Below are positions 42,236-49,864 of a stretch of 64,000 nucleotides of DNA, piece by piece. The stretch lies in the NCBI RefSeq assembly GCF_022788715.1, contig NZ_CP085167.1, positions 1,981,001 to 2,045,000 on the forward strand, given 5' to 3'. The DNA comes from Sulfitobacter sp. DSM 110093 (GTDB lineage Bacteria; Pseudomonadota; Alphaproteobacteria; Rhodobacterales; Rhodobacteraceae). Under the pieces are notes generated by a model. It worked only from the letters and a program-made list of their open reading frames with translations, made no database searches and was not told where the DNA came from. Every line of letters starts with the position of its first letter. Position 1 is the stretch's first letter. The translations under genes were made by a program, and so were the position numbers.

Positions 42236-43529
42236 CTCCAGAGATCCCGAAGAAATTGAACGCGAAATCGAACGGGAGCGTGCCGGTCTGGCCAATACGC
42301 TAGACGACCTTCAGGACCGTTTCTCGGTCGAAGGCATTGCCCGCCAGTTCTCAGACCAGTTCCGTGAACATGGTGGCGACTGGGGACGGTCCGTCTCAGA
42401 CGCGGCCAAGCGTAACCCGGTGGCTTTGGCCCTGACCGGCGCTGGCCTCGCGTGGATGATGTTCGGCAGTGGAAACAAGCGTGACAGCCGTAGCTATCAG
42501 GGGCTGGACCGTGATCGTGCGCATCCTGTGCCCGTCCCTGTCACCAACACGGAAAACCGTCCTGCCGTGCGCGACGCACATCGCTCGGCGGCCCCGGCAA
42601 GTGTCTATGCGTCCAATTATGGCGCTGACCGTAGTGCTGGCGATAACGTCCCTGCATGGGCCCGCGACGTACACCACGATGACGACGATGGCCGTGGCCT
42701 GGGCGACCGTGCCCGCTCTGCCGCTGGCAGCGTAAAAGGGGCCGCTGGCTCCGCCGTGAGCGGAGTTTCGGGGGCCGCAGGTTCTGCTGCAAGTGGCGTG
42801 TCGAATGCTGCAAGTTCCGCTGCGGGTGGCGTAAAAGGCGCCGCCAATTCAGCTGCCGGTCGTGCACGCTCGGCTGGGTCGTCTGTTGCCAGCGGTGCAC
42901 GCTATGCCCGCGACCGCGCGTCTTACGGTGCAAGCTCGGCCGTCGACAGCGTACGCAACACCGCCAGCGGCGCAGCACATAGTGTTCGTGATAGCGCAAA
43001 CGCCGCGAATGAACGTGCCCATGCCTTGCGTGACCGTCTATCCGAGGGGACCGAGCATATGAGCGCCGAAGCGCGTGAACGGATTGTTATGGCCCGTGCC
43101 GCCGCAGTTGATGCGTGGAACGCCAGTGGCCGCTATGCCCGACAGGGCGGCGAACGCGCCTCGGATCTCTTCGATGAGCATCCCTTTGTCGCCGGTGCAC
43201 TCGCCTTGGCCGTAGGGGCCGCAATCGGCGCCGCCCTGCCCCGTAGCCGCACCGAAGATGCCTACATGGGCGAACACAGTGACACGCTCTTTAACGAAGC
43301 CGAGCGGATCTACTCGGAAGAGCGTGAGAAGCTGGGCAAAGTGGCCAAAGCTGCGACAGACGAAGCTGGCAAGGTCTTGAAAGAGACCAAAGACAACGCC
43401 GATGCTGCAGCCGACGAAGACACCGCAGCAGATGCGGCCGTCAAAAAAGCCAAGCAGAGCGGCCAGCGCGTCGCCGACGCTGCCAAAAGCGAAGCCGACA
43501 AGCAAAAGCTCGGCGACGTCAACAGCTAA
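42225..43529 (+). CDS. DUF3618-type protein with long low-complexity region
   Basis: 434 residues. The N-terminus has the DUF3618 signature DPEEIEREIERERAGLANTLDDLQDRFS, followed by a short hydrophobic segment (NPVALALTGAGLAWMMFGSG). Residues ~165-270 are Ala/Ser/Gly repeats (such as SAASGVSNAASSAAGGVKGA), then a second hydrophobic stretch near 320-335 and a Lys/Ala-rich tail. It is like LEA-type desiccation or envelope proteins. It completes the three-gene translationally coupled cassette; a terminator follows. Confidence 0.75.
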   Translation: MTNDSRDPEEIEREIERERAGLANTLDDLQDRFSVEGIARQFSDQFREHGGDWGRSVSDAAKRNPVALALTGAGLAWMMFGSGNKRDSRSYQGLDRDRAHPVPVPVTNTENRPAVRDAHRSAAPASVYASNYGADRSAGDNVPAWARDVHHDDDDGRGLGDRARSAAGSVKGAAGSAVSGVSGAAGSAASGVSNAASSAAGGVKGAANSAAGRARSAGSSVASGARYARDRASYGASSAVDSVRNTASGAAHSVRDSANAANERAHALRDRLSEGTEHMSAEARERIVMARAAAVDAWNASGRYARQGGERASDLFDEHPFVAGALALAVGAAIGAALPRSRTEDAYMGEHSDTLFNEAERIYSEEREKLGKVAKAATDEAGKVLKETKDNADAAADEDTAADAAVKKAKQSGQRVADAAKSEADKQKLGDVNS

Positions 43530-43540
43530 CCTACCTAACG

Positions 43541-43572
43541 GCCCGTCCCTACAATTAGGGGCGGGCATTTTT
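43541..43572 (+). terminator. Rho-independent terminator after the DUF3618 gene
   Basis: GCCCGTCCCT (43541-43550), loop ACAATT, AGGGGCGGGC (43557-43566), then ATTTTT; ten pairs with one wobble. Confidence 0.75.
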
Positions 43573-43601
43573 AGATACTATCAATAGACAGAGGTTTACG
43601 T

Positions 43602-44549
43602 ATGGCGCGCGGACGTGGAGCGGAAACGCCAATGGAAATCCCAGCCCCCGGGTGGAAAGACATCCTATTTCGGGTCAAGGACGAAATCGCGGCAGACCAC
43701 GTGTCACTGGTTGCTGCTGGCGTCGCATTCTACGCGTTACTTGCGATTTTCCCTGCTGTCACCGCCCTCATGGCGCTCGCTGGTTTGGTGATGGAACCTG
43801 CCGAGGTGACCACCCAACTCGAAGCGCTCATCAACCTCATTCCCGAAGAAGCGGCCAACATCATTCTCGATCAAGCCGTCGCCGTCACCGGTTCTGAAAA
43901 GACCGGCCTTGGCTGGGCCTTCCTAATTGGCTTGGGCCTCGCCCTATACTCTGCTTCCAAAGGTGTGGGCAGCCTGATGGAAGGGCTGAACGTCGCGTAT
44001 GACGAGAACGAAACCCGCGGGTTCGTCGCAAAATTGATCTGGACTTTGGGCCTCACCCTTATGCTTATTGGCGTGCTATTGCTCGGCCTTGGTGCAACTC
44101 TGGCCGTGCCTGCGGTTGTGGGGTTCCTCGCTCTGCCAGAATGGATTGAAACGCTGCTGACCTACGGCAGTTGGGTACTTTTGGCGGTGTTGACTGTTGT
44201 CGCTCTGGCCGTGCTTTACCGCTATGGTCCGGCGCGCGATAACGCCGAATGGAAATGGCTCACCCCCGGTTCCATCATTGCTTGCATCCTTTGGATTGTG
44301 GCATCGGTCGGTTTCTCCATCTATGTCAGCAATTTCGGCAGCTACAACGAAAGCTTTGGCAGTATGGCCGGGGCGATCATCTTGCTGATGTGGCTTTGGA
44401 TTTCGGCTTTCATTGTGCTGTTGGGGGCTGAGTTTAACTCAGAGATGGAAGCGCAGACCCGCAAAGACAGCACCACCGGACCGGATGAGCCGATGGGTCA
44501 ACGCGACGCGGTGAAAGCAGACCGGCTGGGCCGCGCGAAGGGCAAATAG
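43602..44549 (+). CDS. YihY/BrkB-family inner-membrane protein
   Basis: 315 residues with six predicted spans. Conserved YihY features are LVAAGVAFYALLAIFPAVTALMAL near the N-terminus, ALYSASKGVGSLMEGLNVAYDE, GPARDNAEWKWLTPGSIIA, and SNFGSYNESFGSMAGAIILLMWLWISAFIVLLGAEFN. Function of the family is unsettled (envelope-associated; early RNase BN claims were corrected). It precedes ku by 11 bases. Confidence 0.9.
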   Translation: MARGRGAETPMEIPAPGWKDILFRVKDEIAADHVSLVAAGVAFYALLAIFPAVTALMALAGLVMEPAEVTTQLEALINLIPEEAANIILDQAVAVTGSEKTGLGWAFLIGLGLALYSASKGVGSLMEGLNVAYDENETRGFVAKLIWTLGLTLMLIGVLLLGLGATLAVPAVVGFLALPEWIETLLTYGSWVLLAVLTVVALAVLYRYGPARDNAEWKWLTPGSIIACILWIVASVGFSIYVSNFGSYNESFGSMAGAIILLMWLWISAFIVLLGAEFNSEMEAQTRKDSTTGPDEPMGQRDAVKADRLGRAKGK

Positions 44550-44560
44550 GAGAAAACACC

Positions 44561-45400
44561 ATGGCACCACGCGCACTTTGGAAAGGTCAGCTTCGCCTCT
44601 CGCTGGTGTCGATCCCCGTTGAAATATTTTCGGCGACCAAAACCAGTTCAAAGGTGTCGTTCCGGCAAATCCACAAACCTTCGGGCAAGCGTATCCGCTA
44701 TGAAAAATCAGTGCCCGGCATAGGCCCGATCAAGGCAGAGGACATCGTAAAAGGGTATGAGGTCAGCAACGATGAATACATTCTGCTCGACCCAGACGAA
44801 GTGGATCAGATCAAGCTTGAAACAAAGAAGACTTTTGAGCTGGTGCAATTCGTCGACGCCTGCGAAATCTCTCCGCTCTACTTCGACAAACCCTATTACA
44901 TCACCGCGTCGGATGATCTGGCCCAAGATGCCTACCGCGTGGTGCGGGATGCATTGCGCCAAGCAGGCAAGGTTGGGCTGGGTCAGGTCACGATGCGCGG
45001 CAAAGAATACCTCGCCTGCGTCAAACCCTGCGGCGATGGGCTGCTGATGGAGACGCTGCATTACGCAGATGAACTGCGCGAGGCGGATCAGATTTTCACC
45101 GATGTCGAAGATGACGACACCGACAAGGATCTGCTCGATGTTGCGACCTCTCTGATCGACACAAAAACCGCGCCATTTGATGCCTCCGCCTATACCGACA
45201 AATATGCCGAGGCGATGCAGAAGCTTCTCGATGCAAAGGTGAAAAACAAAAAGACACCGCGCGTGCAGACCGGGGATGACAGCGCTGCCGAGGGCGAGAA
45301 TGTTATCGACCTGATGAGCGCGCTGAAAGAAAGCCTTAAGGAGGCTGGCGGCAATAAGTCTGGCGCTAAGAAGAAGGCGCCGCGTAAAAAGGCATCGTAA
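44561..45400 (+). CDS. ku: DNA end-binding protein Ku
   Basis: Homodimeric Ku ring that binds DNA double-strand ends and recruits LigD. The 279-residue protein begins PRALWKGQLRLSLVSIPVEIFSAT, the bacterial Ku signature, then KVSFRQIHKPSGKRIRYEK, QIKLETKKTFELVQFV and AYRVVRDALRQAGKVGLGQV. A Lys-rich tail (KSGAKKKAPRKKA) is the usual non-specific DNA-binding extension. Its stop shares a base with the ligD start. Confidence 0.96.
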   Translation: MAPRALWKGQLRLSLVSIPVEIFSATKTSSKVSFRQIHKPSGKRIRYEKSVPGIGPIKAEDIVKGYEVSNDEYILLDPDEVDQIKLETKKTFELVQFVDACEISPLYFDKPYYITASDDLAQDAYRVVRDALRQAGKVGLGQVTMRGKEYLACVKPCGDGLLMETLHYADELREADQIFTDVEDDDTDKDLLDVATSLIDTKTAPFDASAYTDKYAEAMQKLLDAKVKNKKTPRVQTGDDSAAEGENVIDLMSALKESLKEAGGNKSGAKKKAPRKKAS

Positions 45401-47865
45401 TGGGCAAATCACCTGACAAGCTCGCCAGCTATAACGACAAACGCGATTTCAAAGCGACTTCTGAGCCGCGTGGTCAAATCGGCAAGGGCGCAGGGCAAAG
45501 CTTTGTGGTTCAAAAACACGATGCCACTCGGCTGCATTACGACTTTCGTCTTGAATGGGAGGGGGTCTTGCTTAGTTGGGCTGTCACCAAAGGCCCCTCG
45601 TCGGCGCCCTCTGAAAAACGGCTTGCCGTGAGGACCGAAGATCACCCGCTGGAGTACGGCGGGTTTGAAGGGACCATTCCCAAAGGGCAATACGGCGGTG
45701 GCACGGTTATGCTGTGGGATCGCGGCACGTGGATGCCGCAGAGCGATGTTGCCAAAGGGTTAAAAGACGGCAAGCTGAAATTCACGCTTCAGGGACAGCA
45801 GATGCAGGGCGGCTGGACCCTTGTACGTATGCACAGCGGCGAAAAGCGCGAGAATTGGCTGCTGATCAAAGAACGCGATGACTATGCAGATGATGTGCCC
45901 GACGGCCTGACAAAAGGCACTGCGCGGTCGATCACCTCAGGCCGGACAATGACCGAGATCGCCAAAGATGCACCCGCCAAAGAAGTCTCTGATCCGCGCC
46001 CCAAACGTAAGGGCAAAAACCCCGCATTCGTGAAACCGCAGCTTGCCACGCTGGTCAGCGACGCGCCCGAAGGCGGAGATTGGATCCATGAAACCAAGTT
46101 TGATGGCTACCGCTGTCTTGTGTCAATCGGCAAAAGCGGCGCGCGGCTTTATACGCGGTCGGGTAACGATTGGACGGATAAGTTCTCAGGTTTGGCAGGT
46201 GCGTTTGACACGCTGCCCTGTGACCGTGCGCTGCTGGACGGAGAGGTGATGGCCGCCAAGATCAAAGGGTCGGCTTTCTCTTCGCTGCAACGGGCACTGA
46301 AAGAAGGGCATCCGCTGGTCTTCTACGCCTTCGACCTGCTGTCGCTTGATGGTGAGGATTTTCGCGCTACTGCCCAAGATGATCGCCGTGCGCGGCTGGC
46401 AAAGCTGCTGTCTGGTGTAGCAGCAGGCGGCTCACTGCGCCTAAGCGACCATGTTGTTGGTCACGGGCCCGAAGTCTTTGATCGCGCTTGCAAGGCCGGG
46501 GCCGAGGGGATCATCAGCAAACGCATCGAGGCCTCCTATTCTGGGAAACGCAGCCGGAACTGGCTAAAGATCAAATGCACACGGCGGCAGGAATTTATCA
46601 TCATCGGCTATTCGCCGTCCGACAAAAAGGGCCGCGCCTTCGCCTCTTTGTTGCTGGGCAGTCATGAGGGCGGGGAACTGCGCTATAAAGGCCGTATCGG
46701 GACCGGATTTTCCACTGATGTGATGGATGATATTTTCCGCGCCATGACCGCGTGCAAGACCCCGCCCGCCAAAGACACCCCGCCCGAGGTTGCCCGCGGT
46801 GCCAAATGGGTCTGCGCCGATCTGGTGGCCGAAGTCGATTTCACCGAATTTACCGCAGATGGCGTGATCCGGCATGGCAGCTTTTTGGGGCTTCGCCGGG
46901 ACAAAAAGGCGTCAGAGGTCACATTGGAAGAGCCGGAGGAGGAACCGGAAATGAGCACTGGCAGCGACAGCAAAATCGGCGGTGTGCCAATCAGCAATGG
47001 CGACCGCAAAGTCTTTCCCGATGCCGGTTGCACCAAGGGTGATGTGGCGCGGCATTACGACCGGGTTGGCGCGCAAATGATCGAATTGATGGGTCAGCGC
47101 CCATTGTCGCTGTTTCGCTGCCCATCAGGGATCGACGGCCAGTGTTTCTTTCAAAAGCACGACAGCGGCGGGATGCCCGATGCACTGTCGCGGGTATGTA
47201 TCGAGCAAAGCGATGGCGATGCCGCCGATTACCTTTACGCCACGCGGACCGAAAGTCTGATCGCGGCGGCGCAAATGGGCAGCCTTGAGTATCATATTTG
47301 GGGCGCGCGGGTGGATCGGTTGGACCGCCCAGACCGGCTGGTCTTTGACCTTGATCCAGATGAGGGTTTGGACTGGGACGATGTGCGCGCTGCGGCTTTC
47401 GAGGTACGCGATGCGCTGAGCATACTTGGCCTTAATTCGGGTGCCATCGTCACGGGTGGCAAGGGGGTGCATGTCTGGCTGGCCTTGCGCCGCACACGGG
47501 GCTGGGACACGGTGAAACTGTTCTCGAAAACGTTCGCGCATGTGATGTCCACCCAGCAGCCAGAACGTTACACCGCGAGCATGTCCAAGGCGAAACGCAA
47601 GGGCCGTATCTTCATTGATTGGCTTCGCAACGAACGCGGCTCAACCGCGATCGCGCCCTATTCTCTCCGCGCCCGCCCCGGTGCGCCGGTGGCTGTGCCA
47701 GTGACTTGGAAGGAGTTGGAGAAACTCGACAGCGCCAATGGGTTCCACATGGGTGATATGGCGGCGCGGCTGGACCACCCCTGCCCGGCGCTGGCGGTGC
47801 AGGGCGATCTACAATCGCTGACAGATGGGGTGATTGAAAAGTTGCAGGCATGGTCGGAGGGCTAA
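45400..47865 (+). CDS. ligD: Multifunctional NHEJ DNA ligase D
   Basis: 821 residues in the order phosphoesterase, ligase, polymerase. The PE domain (~25-190) has HDATRLHYDFRLEW and EDHPLEYGGFEGTIPKGQYG. The ATP-dependent ligase (~205-510) has the adenylated Lys in ETKFDGYRC and an OB-fold. The archaeo-eukaryotic primase-like polymerase (~535-815) has GGVPISNGDRKVFP, RLVFDLDPDEGLDWDDV catalytic aspartates and GGKGVHVW. This is the PE-Lig-Pol order seen in rhizobial and pseudomonad enzymes. Works with Ku in stationary-phase double-strand break repair. Confidence 0.96.
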   Translation: MGKSPDKLASYNDKRDFKATSEPRGQIGKGAGQSFVVQKHDATRLHYDFRLEWEGVLLSWAVTKGPSSAPSEKRLAVRTEDHPLEYGGFEGTIPKGQYGGGTVMLWDRGTWMPQSDVAKGLKDGKLKFTLQGQQMQGGWTLVRMHSGEKRENWLLIKERDDYADDVPDGLTKGTARSITSGRTMTEIAKDAPAKEVSDPRPKRKGKNPAFVKPQLATLVSDAPEGGDWIHETKFDGYRCLVSIGKSGARLYTRSGNDWTDKFSGLAGAFDTLPCDRALLDGEVMAAKIKGSAFSSLQRALKEGHPLVFYAFDLLSLDGEDFRATAQDDRRARLAKLLSGVAAGGSLRLSDHVVGHGPEVFDRACKAGAEGIISKRIEASYSGKRSRNWLKIKCTRRQEFIIIGYSPSDKKGRAFASLLLGSHEGGELRYKGRIGTGFSTDVMDDIFRAMTACKTPPAKDTPPEVARGAKWVCADLVAEVDFTEFTADGVIRHGSFLGLRRDKKASEVTLEEPEEEPEMSTGSDSKIGGVPISNGDRKVFPDAGCTKGDVARHYDRVGAQMIELMGQRPLSLFRCPSGIDGQCFFQKHDSGGMPDALSRVCIEQSDGDAADYLYATRTESLIAAAQMGSLEYHIWGARVDRLDRPDRLVFDLDPDEGLDWDDVRAAAFEVRDALSILGLNSGAIVTGGKGVHVWLALRRTRGWDTVKLFSKTFAHVMSTQQPERYTASMSKAKRKGRIFIDWLRNERGSTAIAPYSLRARPGAPVAVPVTWKELEKLDSANGFHMGDMAARLDHPCPALAVQGDLQSLTDGVIEKLQAWSEG

Positions 47866-47868
47866 GAG

Positions 47869-48894
47869 CTACTCAGCCGAGAGCCCCGCGAAGTAGTCCG
47901 CCAAGGCTGTGATATCCGCATCACTCAAATCCTGCGCAGCCTTGCGCATCAGATGCGTCCGTTCCCCACCGTCCCGATGGCCATCGCGCCAAAGCCTAAG
48001 CTGGCCCGCAAGGTACGCCCGGCTTTGCCCGATGAGAAGCGGCGCGATCGGTGCGTTGGCCATCCGCCCCGGCCCATGGCAAGCGGTGCAGGCGGGCACA
48101 TCGCTGTTCCCGCGGGTTGCCAACTGCGCACCGGGGGTGTTGGTCTCAGGCGCGGGGTCAGCCTGCCGTTGCGGGCCTTTGGACGTGCCGAATTTCTGCG
48201 CCAGTGCCGCGATCTGACTATCGCTGAGCGCCATCGCCGCCTCTTGCATAATGCCACTTTGTCGCTGGCCACTGCGATACTGGCGCAGCGCCTCGGCGAT
48301 CTGGCCGGGGGTAAGCAGATCAAGGCGCGGGATATGGCTGTTACCACTCTCGCCACCTTCGCCATGGCATTGTGCACAGCTCGCCTGCCCGCGACCTTCG
48401 CCTGCCAGCGCTACCTGCCCCGCCGCGTCGGGCAGTGCGTTCAGATAGGCCACGACCGACCAAACCTCATCGTCGCGATCTTTGGCAGGCCAATGCGGCA
48501 TGCCGGTCATTTTTACGCCCTCATTGACGATCCAAAACATCTCTCCCGGTGTCCAACCGGTGATGCTGCTGACATGCGGCGGGGTCGGCTCCATCGCCTG
48601 TGCCGTGGCGCCTTGCCGTTGCCCCGGCAGCGCGTGGCAAAAGGCGCAGGCGTTCCTGAAATGCAACGCGCCGAGCTTCACCCGATCTGGCGAGCCTATG
48701 TCATCTGGCACCTCTTCTGGCCCCGGTGCGCGCAGTTTGACCGACTGTTTAAAGGTCGTGTGCATCAACCACGTCACCCCCCACATATGCCCCTCGCGGG
48801 CCGAGACATTGTAAAGCCCGATCGCCACGACAGAAACTGCCACCACGGCGCCAGTTGCTGCCACTGCGGCGAGGGTCTGGATCACCCGTTTCAT
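47869..48894 (-). CDS. Triheme c-type cytochrome
   Basis: 341 residues with an N-terminal anchor (QTLAAVAATGAVVAVSVVAIGLY) and three CxxCH heme sites: CAFCH (~85), CAQCH (~170) and CTACH (~265), each with later Met ligand candidates. It looks like a membrane-anchored fusion of cytochrome c domains. It is the last gene of the oxidase operon and starts four bases inside the end of ctaG. It probably feeds electrons to the CoxB cytochrome domain or another terminal oxidase. Confidence 0.9.
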   Translation of the reverse strand: MKRVIQTLAAVAATGAVVAVSVVAIGLYNVSAREGHMWGVTWLMHTTFKQSVKLRAPGPEEVPDDIGSPDRVKLGALHFRNACAFCHALPGQRQGATAQAMEPTPPHVSSITGWTPGEMFWIVNEGVKMTGMPHWPAKDRDDEVWSVVAYLNALPDAAGQVALAGEGRGQASCAQCHGEGGESGNSHIPRLDLLTPGQIAEALRQYRSGQRQSGIMQEAAMALSDSQIAALAQKFGTSKGPQRQADPAPETNTPGAQLATRGNSDVPACTACHGPGRMANAPIAPLLIGQSRAYLAGQLRLWRDGHRDGGERTHLMRKAAQDLSDADITALADYFAGLSAE

Positions 48895-49466
48895 GCCATT
48901 TCCCTTTTGTCTTCCAGCGCCTTAGCGACCAGCGCCAATCCTGCGACCAGATAAATCGGCGTGCCGATCCCCAGCATCAATAGCCCGCCCAACTGCTGCG
49001 CGTCGAGATCCGGCGCACGGCCACAGATCACAGCATAAAGGTCGCGGGGGGCAAGGATAATCAACGCCCCCAGCAGCGTCATATGCATGGAGGTCAGCAG
49101 CAGCCCGCCTGCTCCGGCCAGCGGCTCCCCACGCAGACAGCCGGCCCAGACCAGCAAACCGGCCAGCGCAAAACTTAGCTGTTCAAAGACCAGCCCCGGC
49201 CAGCCGCCATCGGCCCAGCCGTGCAATGCGGGCAAATGCCAGCCCCAGACCACGACGAACTCAACCACCGCGCCCAAAAGCGGCGACAGGGCGAAAATCG
49301 CTTTGACCTCTGGAAAACCCAGCACCAGCAGCGGCGCCACCACAGCCACCAGTCCCATATGCCGCAGCATGTGATGCGGAAAGTCGGCGCCAAACCATTG
49401 CCCCAGAGGCAAAATCCAGAGCACAGCCAACAGCGCCAGCCCGGCATATCCCAGCCCTACCCTCAT
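48891..49466 (-). CDS. ctaG: Cytochrome c oxidase assembly protein CtaG (caa3 type)
   Basis: 191-residue polytopic protein with HHMLRHMGLVAVVAPLLVLG, VVWGWHLPALHGWA, FEQLSFALAGLLVWAGCL and LTSMHMTLLGALIILAPRDLY. These histidine-rich membrane segments are typical of the CtaG_caa3 family that supports copper-site assembly. It overlaps both neighbours by four bases, so it belongs to the oxidase operon. Confidence 0.88.
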   Translation of the reverse strand: MRVGLGYAGLALLAVLWILPLGQWFGADFPHHMLRHMGLVAVVAPLLVLGFPEVKAIFALSPLLGAVVEFVVVWGWHLPALHGWADGGWPGLVFEQLSFALAGLLVWAGCLRGEPLAGAGGLLLTSMHMTLLGALIILAPRDLYAVICGRAPDLDAQQLGGLLMLGIGTPIYLVAGLALVAKALEDKREMA

Positions 49467-49864
49467 CCGCAGCTGCCGATGAGCAGCACGGGCAGCGATA
49501 CATAGACCACTCCGATGAAAGAGATTACCGCCAGCAAAAACGCCGCGTGCCCAAGGAATTGATGCCGGTCTTCGCTTGTTCCTGCGTCATTCTCCCACTC
49601 GCGGTCGCGGGGCATATCCCATTGCCGCCATGCGCCCCATGCCAGCCAGAGGATCAGCGCCAGCGCAATCAACGTGCCGATCCCGATGCCCACACGTAGC
49701 AGCGTTACCACGTCGGCCCCGCCCTTGGCACAGACGACGGCTGCCGCCCCATAAGAAACCGTGAAATGCACCGCCCAGATCAATGGGCTGAAGGTGATCC
49801 TCCATAGGCTCAGCGCCTCGGCGCGAAACTCATGGGCGTCTTGTTCGTCGCGAATATCGCTCAT
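49463..49864 (-). CDS. Three-span membrane protein in the oxidase operon, unknown
   Basis: 133 residues from ATG 49864, which overlaps the coxAC stop. Membrane segments at about 25-45 (PLIWAVHFTVSYGAAAVVCA), 53-73 (LLRVGIGIGTLIALALILWLAW) and 105-128 (AAFLLAVISFIGVVYVSLPVLLI). Frequently seen beside caa3-type oxidase genes as far as I recall, perhaps an assembly or small subunit protein. A longer frame upstream overlaps coxAC and is not used. Confidence 0.7.
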   Translation of the reverse strand: MSDIRDEQDAHEFRAEALSLWRITFSPLIWAVHFTVSYGAAAVVCAKGGADVVTLLRVGIGIGTLIALALILWLAWGAWRQWDMPRDREWENDAGTSEDRHQFLGHAAFLLAVISFIGVVYVSLPVLLIGSCG

